The translations under genes and the position numbers were made by a program. This document shows positions 25,845 to 33,463 of a stretch of 46,270 nt of DNA, piece after piece. Source of the stretch: G020353115 sp964389685 (GTDB taxonomy: Bacteria; Bacteroidota; Bacteroidia; Bacteroidales; VadinHA17); assembly GCA_964389685.1 (NCBI GenBank), contig CAYMFM010000026.1:1-46270 (forward strand). Direction: 5' to 3'. Below the pieces are notes generated by a model. It did no database searches, was not told the DNA's origin, and saw only the letters and a list, made by a program, of their open reading frames with translations. Positions within the stretch are counted from its first letter, which is position 1, and every line of letters begins with the position of its first letter.

Positions 25845-27836
25845 CTATTTCTGCCTCATTACGGAACTGTCTGATTCAATCGTGAGCCGGTTTCCAATCA
25901 TCCTGTTGTTATATTGCTGTATGAAAGCCTTTCGCTTCAGTTCCATTTTTTCCCGAAGATCAGGGAGTTGATCTAAAAGATTATTTTCCAGTAGTCTGTC
26001 CTCTTTAAAGTTAAAGAGACCATACGATTTGCTTCCGTTTGATTGCAGTACATAATCTCCCATAAAAAGCTGAACAACTTCACTCCTCCAGTTAATCACA
26101 AACGGTTCTGCTTGCAGATCGAGGAGATTCTGACCGAAAGCAATGAAGGGCTTATCATAGTGCAGGTAATACAGAACGGTAGGAAAAATATCAATCTGCT
26201 GAGCCAGTTGATATTCATATCCTTTAAAATCGCTGCCCGGTTCGTAAAAAATAACAGGTACTTTAAAAAAGCCAACATTGGTTTCGTATTCAGGATAGTA
26301 GGTCCTGGATGCATGATCGCCTGTGATCACAAACAACGTGTTTTCAAACCAGGGCATATCCTGAACGCGTTCAAAGAACCGTTCCAGTGAATAATCTGTG
26401 TAGTGAATGCATTTGTGGAGCTTTAGCGGACCTTCACGGAATTTTCCAGCATACCGTTCAGGAACCCGATAGGGGTGATGGGAGGATACAGTGTATAAAA
26501 CGGACAGGAAGGGGTTGGGAAGGTCCTGCAGTTTTTCAGCAAAGAACTGCAGGAACTCTTCATCCCAGATTCCCCACATCCCGTCATAATCAGCATTGTT
26601 CCCATATTCTTTTTTTCCAAAATAATGATCAAATCCAACCAGGTTTACGTAGGATTCAAACCCCATGGATCCATTTGGGGCTCCGTGAAAAAAAGAGGTG
26701 TGATAGCCTTTCTCTTTCAAATGCAATGCAATGCTGTTCACTGCATTTCCTGAATAGGGTGAAAGGACAAAATGTTGCTGTAAGGAAGGAATACTTGATA
26801 AAACTGAAGGAAGTGCATCAATCGACTTCCTCCCGTTTGCAAACGAATACCAGTACACCTTGCAATCATCCATCAGGGAATCAAGAAAAGGAGTGTATCC
26901 CTGGTATGTTCCGTTTTCAAGATGTTTATTGAAGGTTGCAAAAAACTCTGTTGCCAGACTCTCCACAATAATGATAATCACATTTTTACAGGTGAACTCT
27001 TTGGTTGTATCGGGCAGGTGCAGGGGAGTATATATTTGGTTGAGTTCTGCATCTGATTTGAAGTAATCGATCGGTTCCAGGGCTTCACTCTCCAAAGTCC
27101 GGTATATGGAGAATGGTGTATTCAGCACAATGGCGATCTCAGATGGAAATTCAACATACTTTCCCGCATTACTCAAGGTTATGGGTCGGGTGCTATGCCG
27201 CACTCCCCCGCGCAGACCGGCAATCGTCAGCAGCGAAAACAGAACCCCCAGAACCAAACCACCAGTAAAATGAAGGACAGGATTGAAGAGGGTGGCCTTT
27301 TCAACCTTTATCCTGGAATACAACCAGACCATGTTGATGATCAGAACCAACCAGAAGAGCGAGACATACCAGTAGTCAACGATGAACTTGAAAAATAATT
27401 TCGGTATATTGGATTCGTTTGCAAACTCCTGAAATACCTCTGACGTTGTTCGTTTCAGGGTGAATTTAAAGTAAATGAAGTCGGCTGCATTCGCTGCCAG
27501 GGCAATACCATTAAAAACAAAAAAGAGGTATTTTAATACCTGTTGATACAGTTTGTTGTATCTGAAAGGAAAGGGTAACAGGTGCAGGAGAACAAACAAA
27601 AGGTTTGTATAGAGGATGGCCGAGATGTCAAATTTCAATCCTCCATACATCATTCTAAGGAACTTCATGAAGGTTACGTTGGGAAAGAAGGGGATATTGA
27701 ACAGGTAGAACCCGATCCTACATATAGAAAACAGAAGCAAGATGATAAGGAGTCGCAGTATTAATGCTGTATAGATATTTTTCCGGAAGTTTATTCCCTT
27801 AATCTGTTCAGTCAGGAAATTTAATAAACTACTCAT
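25845..27836 (-). CDS. LTA-synthase-like membrane sulfatase/phosphotransferase A
   Basis: A 663-residue protein (from the ATG at 27836) with five membrane helices in the first 210 residues and an extracytoplasmic alkaline-phosphatase-fold domain. Seen: IIIIVESLA (metal-ligand Glu292), NGRKSIDALPSVLS where Ser338 holds the nucleophile position, TVSSHHPY with a probable His ligand, and VITGDHASR with Asp507 and His508. Relatives transfer phosphoglycerol or phosphoethanolamine to lipids or glycans; the phylum has no lipoteichoic acid, so an envelope glycan or lipid is likelier. An ATG at 27932 would add 32 residues, but a TAAATTTG box at 27857-27864 favours 27836. Divergent from a paralogue. Confidence 0.88.
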   Translation of the reverse strand: MSSLLNFLTEQIKGINFRKNIYTALILRLLIILLLFSICRIGFYLFNIPFFPNVTFMKFLRMMYGGLKFDISAILYTNLLFVLLHLLPFPFRYNKLYQQVLKYLFFVFNGIALAANAADFIYFKFTLKRTTSEVFQEFANESNIPKLFFKFIVDYWYVSLFWLVLIINMVWLYSRIKVEKATLFNPVLHFTGGLVLGVLFSLLTIAGLRGGVRHSTRPITLSNAGKYVEFPSEIAIVLNTPFSIYRTLESEALEPIDYFKSDAELNQIYTPLHLPDTTKEFTCKNVIIIIVESLATEFFATFNKHLENGTYQGYTPFLDSLMDDCKVYWYSFANGRKSIDALPSVLSSIPSLQQHFVLSPYSGNAVNSIALHLKEKGYHTSFFHGAPNGSMGFESYVNLVGFDHYFGKKEYGNNADYDGMWGIWDEEFLQFFAEKLQDLPNPFLSVLYTVSSHHPYRVPERYAGKFREGPLKLHKCIHYTDYSLERFFERVQDMPWFENTLFVITGDHASRTYYPEYETNVGFFKVPVIFYEPGSDFKGYEYQLAQQIDIFPTVLYYLHYDKPFIAFGQNLLDLQAEPFVINWRSEVVQLFMGDYVLQSNGSKSYGLFNFKEDRLLENNLLDQLPDLREKMELKRKAFIQQYNNRMIGNRLTIESDSSVMRQK

Positions 27837-27856
27837 AGCAACGGTAACCTGTTTTT

Positions 27857-27864
27857 CAAATTTA
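27857..27864 (-). promoter_or_regulatory. Possible -7 box for sulfatase A
   Basis: Minus-strand TAAATTTG fits TAnnTTTG and is 20 bases before the ATG at 27836. It lies inside the longer reading frame, so it argues for the shorter start. Confidence 0.4.
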
Positions 27865-27938
27865 AAACTAACTAAATTCTTTAGAAACTGTGAAGACAAT
27901 TTCCAAAATTCTTCTATCGAAAAAAGCTTCAATAATTG

Positions 27939-27961
27939 CCGGTAATGGTTAAATTTACCGG
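27939..27961. promoter_or_regulatory. Inverted repeat between the divergent sulfatase genes
   Basis: CCGGTAA (27939-27945) and TTACCGG (27955-27961) are exact inverted repeats nine bases apart, centred in the shared upstream region; a regulator site for both genes is possible. Confidence 0.4.
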
Positions 27962-27998
27962 ATTGTTTATTCGGAAATAAGTTTTGAACATAAAAGGA

Positions 27999-29828
27999 AT
28001 GAAGAAAAGGCTGCTGTTCCTGCTCTTGTATGCGTTTTTCTGGCTACTGTTTTTCATCGTATGCAAGCTTATTTTTCTGGTTTATCAGCTCGATCTTTCC
28101 GCTGATTATTCATACAAAATCTGGTTTTCAATTTTTTTACACGGGTTCAAACTTGACCTTTCCATGGTCTCTTATGTTTTGATTCTACCCATGCTGGGCA
28201 GTGTTATTCACTTTTTCGTTCATGGAGCGTGGTATTCCCATTTCATCCGTTATTATACCCTGCTGTTGCTTATTGTTTTTTCTCTCATGGTAGCAGTTGA
28301 TATGGAGTTATATACACACTGGGGATTCCGTTTGGATAAGACACCGTTAATGTACATTGGAACCCCAAAGGAAATGATGGCTTCAACAGAATTATGGACT
28401 TCGTTTCGTCAGTTAGCGTTGGCCGTTGTTCTGGCACTGGCAAGTGATGTTCTTTTCAGGAGGTTTATTTTGCCAAAGGTAGACGCATTGCAACGGAGAC
28501 GGTGGTTGAACAGCGGGATTTTGGTATTTTTAACCGCATCATTAATCATTCCCATTCGCGGGGGATTTGGAATTGCCCCGATCAATCCCGGATCTGCCTA
28601 TTTCCACCAGGATCCTTTTGTTAATCATGCAGGAGTAAACGTTGTTTGGAATTTTATGGCATCCGTTGTCAACGCCCAGCCGTTAAAAAATAAGTACGTT
28701 TTCATGGAGAAGGAAAAGGCTGAAAAACTGGTAGCTGACCTGTATGAATCATCCGGCATGCCGGTTAAAGTGATCCATCGGAACCGGCCCAATATCATTC
28801 TGGTGGTTGTTGAGAGCTTAACATCAAAAATCATAGAACCGTTGGGTGGGATGGAGGGTATTACTCCGGAATTCAATCGACTGGTACGGGAAGGTATTCT
28901 CTTTTCAAACATCTATGCGACGGGTAACAGAACACACAAAGGGGTAACCGGTTTGTTGAGCGGTTATCCGGCACAGCCAACCTTTTCCATTATGAAGATT
29001 GCCAAAAAGAATGAAACCCTGCCAAACCTGACGATGGAGCTGGCTACGCATGGATATTCAACGGCTTATTATTATGGCGGCTCGATCGATTTTGCCAACT
29101 TCCGGTCCTATCTCGTTTATTCGGGATTTGACCGAATCGTCAGCATGGATGATTTTGATCCTTCAACGTACAACTCGAAATGGGGAGTGCATGATCACAT
29201 TTTATTGGAGAGGTACCTTCAGGATATTGATACTGCCACCTCACCCTTTTTCCATATAATCCTTACCCTTAGCAGTCATGAGCCGTTTGAAGTCCCCATG
29301 GAGACGGTTATCCCCGGTGAAGATCTGTCAAGTAAATTCCTCAATTCGGCGTACTACACAGACAGATCATTGGGTCAGTTTATACGGGATGCAAAAGAGA
29401 AAGCATGGTGGGAAAACACACTCATTATTATTATAGCAGACCACGGAGCACGTTATCCAAACCTCACAAAAGTCCATGATCCTGACCGGTTTCAAATACC
29501 CATGCTCTGGTTGGGAGGTGCGCTCCATGTTAAGGATACGGTCATCACGAAATATGCTTCTCAAACCGATCTGCCCGTTTCAATCCTTCGCCAGCTGGAT
29601 ATCGATAGTGAATACCCGTTTAGCAAGGATATTCTTGACAGCAGAACACAATCCTTTGCATTTTATGCTTTTAATGATGGTTTTGGCTTTATGACGGATA
29701 CAATGAAACTGGTATATGACAACGTTAGCCACAAATACATCATCAGGGAAGGGATCGTGTCAGGATCTGAGCCGGATATTGGTAAAGCTTATCTCCAGGT
29801 CACGTTTGAAGATTTTGTCAGTCGATAA
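27999..29828 (+). CDS. LTA-synthase-like membrane sulfatase/phosphotransferase B
   Basis: A 609-residue paralogue of the divergent gene. Five membrane helices fill roughly residues 1-185, then a catalytic domain: NIILVVVESL with Glu272, ATGNRTHKGV with Thr312 as the expected nucleophile, LSSHEPFEVP with a His ligand, and IIADHGAR with Asp and His ligands. Thr is the canonical residue of the LtaS group, unlike the Ser of the neighbour. The ATG at 27999 has AAAGGA just before it; a TTG at 27984 would add five residues. Likely acts on an envelope lipid or glycan at the outer face of the inner membrane. A perfect 32-base palindrome terminates it. Confidence 0.88.
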   Translation: MKKRLLFLLLYAFFWLLFFIVCKLIFLVYQLDLSADYSYKIWFSIFLHGFKLDLSMVSYVLILPMLGSVIHFFVHGAWYSHFIRYYTLLLLIVFSLMVAVDMELYTHWGFRLDKTPLMYIGTPKEMMASTELWTSFRQLALAVVLALASDVLFRRFILPKVDALQRRRWLNSGILVFLTASLIIPIRGGFGIAPINPGSAYFHQDPFVNHAGVNVVWNFMASVVNAQPLKNKYVFMEKEKAEKLVADLYESSGMPVKVIHRNRPNIILVVVESLTSKIIEPLGGMEGITPEFNRLVREGILFSNIYATGNRTHKGVTGLLSGYPAQPTFSIMKIAKKNETLPNLTMELATHGYSTAYYYGGSIDFANFRSYLVYSGFDRIVSMDDFDPSTYNSKWGVHDHILLERYLQDIDTATSPFFHIILTLSSHEPFEVPMETVIPGEDLSSKFLNSAYYTDRSLGQFIRDAKEKAWWENTLIIIIADHGARYPNLTKVHDPDRFQIPMLWLGGALHVKDTVITKYASQTDLPVSILRQLDIDSEYPFSKDILDSRTQSFAFYAFNDGFGFMTDTMKLVYDNVSHKYIIREGIVSGSEPDIGKAYLQVTFEDFVSR

Positions 29829-29834
29829 AATGAG

Positions 29835-29866
29835 ACAGGGGCTGTATTCGCGAATACAGCCCCTGT
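29835..29866. terminator. Bidirectional terminator, perfect 32-base palindrome
   Basis: The 16-base arms ACAGGGGCTGTATTCG and its exact complement meet with no loop, so the RNA folds with a few central unpaired bases. It lies 7 bases after one stop and 28 bases from the other of two convergent genes, with a short T-rich run on each side. Confidence 0.75.
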
Positions 29867-29894
29867 TTATCGAAATAAAAAGAAGGAACATTCC

Positions 29895-30983
29895 CTATTC
29901 AATAAGATAAACGGAACCGTATTTGGTGAATATCTTTACGGTTGCCTTCGGGCTTGAATCAGTCCCGACCACACCATCCACAGTAAATGAATTTGAACTG
30001 GAAATTTTAGATAATTTGCCGGTTGATGGAAAGGTTATCTTTCCATAACCTGCTTCTCCGTTAAGTTGATAGGAGGCTTCGGGGTCAATCCCCAGTTTTA
30101 TAGTGCCATACTTGCTGTCAATTTCAATTTTCTCAAAGGTTTTGGGAATTGTCTTTACTTCGCAGTTACCGTATCTACTGGTAAGGATCAGTTTATTCTT
30201 TACTTTGTCAAAGGTATAACCGGTATATCCACTTTCGGCAACAAAGTTGTTTACCTCACCAATGGTGAAGTTGTCGTATTTTGAATCGACCACAATTGAA
30301 CTGGCTTTACCCACAAAAACCTTTGAATAACCGCTCATCACCACCAGGGCAGTTGCCTGATTGATTTCAAATTTATGACAATATTTTACCTCCAGTGTCA
30401 GCCAGTCAACTTCCTCAATAGAACCTTTTCCGTATTTTAGTATCACCTTGCTCAGCGGTTCAACATTTCCACGGATGATCTTATTGGCTTTCAGGTTCCC
30501 GTATTTTACATTAATCAATGCTTCTCCGGTGAGTTCGTTGATGAATGTATCTCCATATTTATTGGAGAGATCAAGTTTCATATCCCTGGGCATGTTAACC
30601 GTGTAATCGATACTGAATCTTTTTCCATCTTTCCCTCTCGACCAGCTCTCCCGGTTTAACCTATCGTCAAAAACGGTTTTTGCAGTAATTTTATCACCAG
30701 CCTGGTCAAATTCCACATTGATATACTCCAGCAATTTCTCGGCAGATGTTTTGCTTGAGTGTTCAACAGTAACCAGCACATCAATGGTGATCTTCTTCTG
30801 ATCCCAATCTTTAATATCAACGTTTCCAAATTTATTCTCCAGGATAAGCTTCGTGTTCTCTGTAACACCATACTCTTCGTGATACTCTTTTGTCAGTTCA
30901 CTTTTCTGCGCTGCCGCATGATAAAGGAAAAGCGGAAAGATAAGCAACAGGAAAAATCCTTTTCTAAATGGTTGTGGTTTCAT
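29895..30983 (-). CDS. Exported DUF4097-type protein
   Basis: A 362-residue protein with a cleavable signal peptide ending near AAAQ. The rest is built of many short beta strands with regularly recurring KYG, SKYGN, SRYGN and SGYTG turns (for example around 140-290), the pattern of DUF4097 and related adhesin-like right-handed beta-helix proteins of the periplasm or surface. The start overlaps the preceding anti-sigma-like gene by 20 bases, so it is translationally coupled to the sigma-factor operon and is probably an effector or a signal-sensing partner. Its function is not known to me. Confidence 0.82.
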   Translation of the reverse strand: MKPQPFRKGFFLLLIFPLFLYHAAAQKSELTKEYHEEYGVTENTKLILENKFGNVDIKDWDQKKITIDVLVTVEHSSKTSAEKLLEYINVEFDQAGDKITAKTVFDDRLNRESWSRGKDGKRFSIDYTVNMPRDMKLDLSNKYGDTFINELTGEALINVKYGNLKANKIIRGNVEPLSKVILKYGKGSIEEVDWLTLEVKYCHKFEINQATALVVMSGYSKVFVGKASSIVVDSKYDNFTIGEVNNFVAESGYTGYTFDKVKNKLILTSRYGNCEVKTIPKTFEKIEIDSKYGTIKLGIDPEASYQLNGEAGYGKITFPSTGKLSKISSSNSFTVDGVVGTDSSPKATVKIFTKYGSVYLIE

Positions 30984-31527
30984 TGTTTTTATTATTAAGT
31001 TCTTGATTATTAAGTTGTTTCAGTTGATCGAGGATCTGATTCATGACTTCGAGTTTTCGCTCGTAATGCTCAATCATTGCATTTATGACCCGCTCATCCG
31101 TTGGATTGAGTTGAATTTCTTTCTGAAGATTAATAAAGATGGAATCCATATCGGAGAGTTCCTTTATTAGTATCTTTTTTTGAAGGCTGTCTTCCGGGAA
31201 GGTGCAATGGTCAATTTCATTGTATCCTGCATTGAACATACTTGTATAGTACATTTCAACCTCACGGTATTCGGGATACAGATTGCCCAATGAGATCGCT
31301 TGTTCTGAAACCAATCGGTTCATAAAATAGTCATACGTCCACAATGTTGAGAGCACAACAAGAACAGCTATGGAAGCCACTTTAAGGTAGGTCAGCCAGG
31401 GCACCCGTTTATTCTTTTGATGCAAAGTCTGCAGTTTATTTGAGAACCGCTCAAAATGGCCTTCTGCTGGCTCTGCGACATCAAATAGTTCGCGGTTCTC
31501 TCTTATCCTTTTTTCCAATTGATCCAT
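30964..31527 (-). CDS. Putative anti-sigma factor, single-pass
   Basis: A 187-residue protein with a cytosolic N-terminus of about 42 residues, one membrane helix (about 46-67, VASIAVLVVLSTLWTY) and an outside part of 120 residues that is helical and rich in Glu and Leu, with a methionine- and glutamine-rich end. It lies one base after the ECF sigma gene and overlaps the DUF4097 gene by 20 bases. Position and single-pass shape suggest an anti-sigma factor or a periplasmic signalling partner. No zinc-binding HxxxCxxC motif is present, so it is not a ZAS-type anti-sigma. Confidence 0.72.
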   Translation of the reverse strand: MDQLEKRIRENRELFDVAEPAEGHFERFSNKLQTLHQKNKRVPWLTYLKVASIAVLVVLSTLWTYDYFMNRLVSEQAISLGNLYPEYREVEMYYTSMFNAGYNEIDHCTFPEDSLQKKILIKELSDMDSIFINLQKEIQLNPTDERVINAMIEHYERKLEVMNQILDQLKQLNNQELNNKNNETTTI

Positions 31528-31528
31528 G

Positions 31529-32101
31529 TTAATAATCCTCCGCCAAAATGTTAATCAGTCTCTGTTTAGCACGAACGAGCTGTGATCTCGATGTAGAACT
31601 GTTTATTCCCAGTATTTCAGATATTTCATCATGATCATACCCTTCTATCAGGTACAGGGAGAGAACGATCCGGTATTTCTCCGGTAACCGGGTTATTGCC
31701 CCTCTGATATCTTCAATGTTGAATTTCATCTCATCCAGGTCTCCTGTTTCATCACTCTCTTCCGGGATATCAACGGATATTTCGTCGATCGAATACAGGT
31801 CCAGGCTCCTTTTCTTTATGTGATCAAGTGATTTATTAATAACAATCCTCTTCAGCCAGGCACCAAAACTAACCAGCCGCTCATACGTATCAATCTTTTC
31901 GAATGCAGACAAAAACGCTTCCTGCATGATATCTTCTGCCTCCATGGTGTCGTTTACAATTCTTAAGCTGGTATTAAACATTGCCTTATAGTACAATTTG
32001 TACAACTGGAACTGTGCTTTCTGGTCCCCTTCCATACACCGGTCAATGATTTCCTGGTGTATGTTTTGATAAAAAACGTTTTTATTAATATCTGAACTCA
32101 C
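31529..32101 (-). CDS. ECF-type RNA polymerase sigma factor
   Basis: A 190-residue sigma-70 family protein of the extracytoplasmic function type. Region 2 (about 28-95) includes AEDIMQEAFLSAFEKI and the -10 contact stretch FGAWLKRIVINKSLDHIKKR; region 4 (about 130-185) has RLPEKYRIVLSLYLIEGYDHDEISEILG followed by the recognition helix STSRSQLVRAKQRL (quoted in parts). The start is GTG at 32101. It is first in a three-gene coupled operon with an anti-sigma-like protein and an exported DUF4097 protein, so it probably responds to an envelope cue. The linker between regions 2 and 4 is long and acidic (ESDETGDLDE). Confidence 0.93.
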   Translation of the reverse strand: MSSDINKNVFYQNIHQEIIDRCMEGDQKAQFQLYKLYYKAMFNTSLRIVNDTMEAEDIMQEAFLSAFEKIDTYERLVSFGAWLKRIVINKSLDHIKKRSLDLYSIDEISVDIPEESDETGDLDEMKFNIEDIRGAITRLPEKYRIVLSLYLIEGYDHDEISEILGINSSTSRSQLVRAKQRLINILAEDY

Positions 32102-32410
32102 TCTAAGGACGGTTTAGGAATAAAAATGCTGCATCAGGAACCTTTTTTTTTCGGTTGCTGGTGATGGCATGCAACATAAAGAATCCAGTTCATAATTCGG
32201 ATAAAAATAGAAAAAATTAGCCATTATCTCTGGTAAAAAATTTTCATTTGACAGAGGAGTTGTTGGATCAGTTTCGTAACGAATCTTACAATTATCGCTG
32301 ATTCATAAAAAAAAAATGTCGGAAATGCTAAATAACTATTTGATTTCTTGGAGATTTGATTACAAATGAATTATATTTGTTAAATAGATAACACAAATAA
32401 TTATCAGACT
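32102..32410. other. Divergent intergenic region, sigma operon / small lipoprotein
   Basis: The left part is the upstream region of the sigma operon, with a run of T and no consensus box on the minus strand. The right part holds the lipoprotein promoter at 32348-32379. No gene. Confidence 0.5.
32348..32379 (+). promoter_or_regulatory. Promoter of small acidic lipoprotein
   Basis: TTG (32348-32350) and TATATTTG (32372-32379) with a 21-base spacer match the Bacteroidota -33/-7 form. Transcription would begin near 32386, giving a leader of about 25 bases. Confidence 0.65.
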
Positions 32411-32605
32411 ATGAAAAGAATTAAATTTTTATTGCTTGTTTTTGCAGCTGCCTGTTTTATTGGAATATCTGCATGTCAGAGTACCGGTAAAAAAATTGAA
32501 GAGGCAGTGGAAGATACTGTTGAAGAGGCAATTGATGAAGCCGTTGAGGAAGGAGTTGTGGATACCGTTGCCGTAGATACTACCGCTATTGAGGAGATGG
32601 AATAA
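32411..32605 (+). CDS. Small acidic lipoprotein
   Basis: A 64-residue protein with a lipoprotein signal whose lipobox is ISAC (Cys22). The 43-residue mature part is almost wholly Glu, Asp, Val, Ala and Thr, arranged as repeated EEA, EDT and DTV groups that could form one long acidic helix. Similar tiny lipoproteins are common in the phylum, but no function is known to me. It has a good promoter just upstream and is convergent with the gene at 32619. Reality as a gene is supported by the signal, the promoter and the biased composition. Confidence 0.8.
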   Translation: MKRIKFLLLVFAAACFIGISACQSTGKKIEEAVEDTVEEAIDEAVEEGVVDTVAVDTTAIEEME

Positions 32606-32618
32606 GCGTTGGCTTTTT

Positions 32619-33443
32619 CTATCTGATCAGGTTTATGAATCCCTGAGTAACCTCGCCGGTCGAGTAATCCAACTCAGATCCATACATACTATGGGGAATG
32701 GTATAGATCAGCAGCAATACAACTGCTGCTAAGATGGTATACCCTGGCCGGTTCTTTTTCCAGTTCATGGCCACTGCAACCAGCCAGAAAACGAAACTGA
32801 TCAGTGTTTTATTATCGGTCAGATCCCATCCCAGGGGAATTCCTGTCCATGCTTTTCCAAAAGCATGGAATTGTACCAATGGGCCAAGGATCATACCTCC
32901 AATAAGCAATGCGATCAATGTTAGTTTTCCATAATAAATATACCGCTTGTGACTTGCTAAAGCGAGTAAACCCGCCAGGTTGGAAAGCAACATCGCAATA
33001 AACATGAGGATGATATGGGGCCCCATTATTAACCTTGGAACGCCCCCTTTGAAGCGAATAATTACCGGCTCATCGCCAGTTACATCAACCCGCTCATACT
33101 TTGATGCTAAACGAATATGGTAGGCAAGTTTACCGGCGGGTGGTTGAAGCGGAAGGTTTGCTTTCAGCAATGTGCTATCCCTTACCAGATCAACTTCTGT
33201 CCATTCATCATTGGAGGGGTACAGTTTGTATACCAGTTTTCCGTTGATTAACGTATCCGGAATCTCAAGGGAGATTTCACATTCTTCTTCGCCCCCGTGT
33301 GTTCGCAGTAGCTTCAATGTATAATGAGTATTATTCAGGGTGATCTCGACCTCTTTGGGCCGGGTAGGTCCGGTCTTTCTTTGATAATATGCTGTTGCCA
33401 GGGTGATAATGACAGCCAGTATCCAATAGAGCGTTGTCTTCAT
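32619..33443 (-). CDS. Membrane protein with extracytoplasmic beta domain, unknown
   Basis: A 274-residue protein. One N-terminal helix (about 4-20) is followed by an outside domain of about 120 residues rich in beta strands (EITLNNTHYTLKL, KLVYKLYP, LAYHIRLASKYERVDV) and then four or five membrane helices (about 140-165, 172-195, 215-233, 237-253). I do not recognise the family. It begins 20 bases after the M28 peptidase gene on the same strand and is surely in the same transcript, so it may take part in the same envelope process. No catalytic residues stand out. Confidence 0.75.
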   Translation of the reverse strand: MKTTLYWILAVIITLATAYYQRKTGPTRPKEVEITLNNTHYTLKLLRTHGGEEECEISLEIPDTLINGKLVYKLYPSNDEWTEVDLVRDSTLLKANLPLQPPAGKLAYHIRLASKYERVDVTGDEPVIIRFKGGVPRLIMGPHIILMFIAMLLSNLAGLLALASHKRYIYYGKLTLIALLIGGMILGPLVQFHAFGKAWTGIPLGWDLTDNKTLISFVFWLVAVAMNWKKNRPGYTILAAVVLLLIYTIPHSMYGSELDYSTGEVTQGFINLIR

Positions 33444-33463
33444 TTTCTCTTCATACCTCCAGG

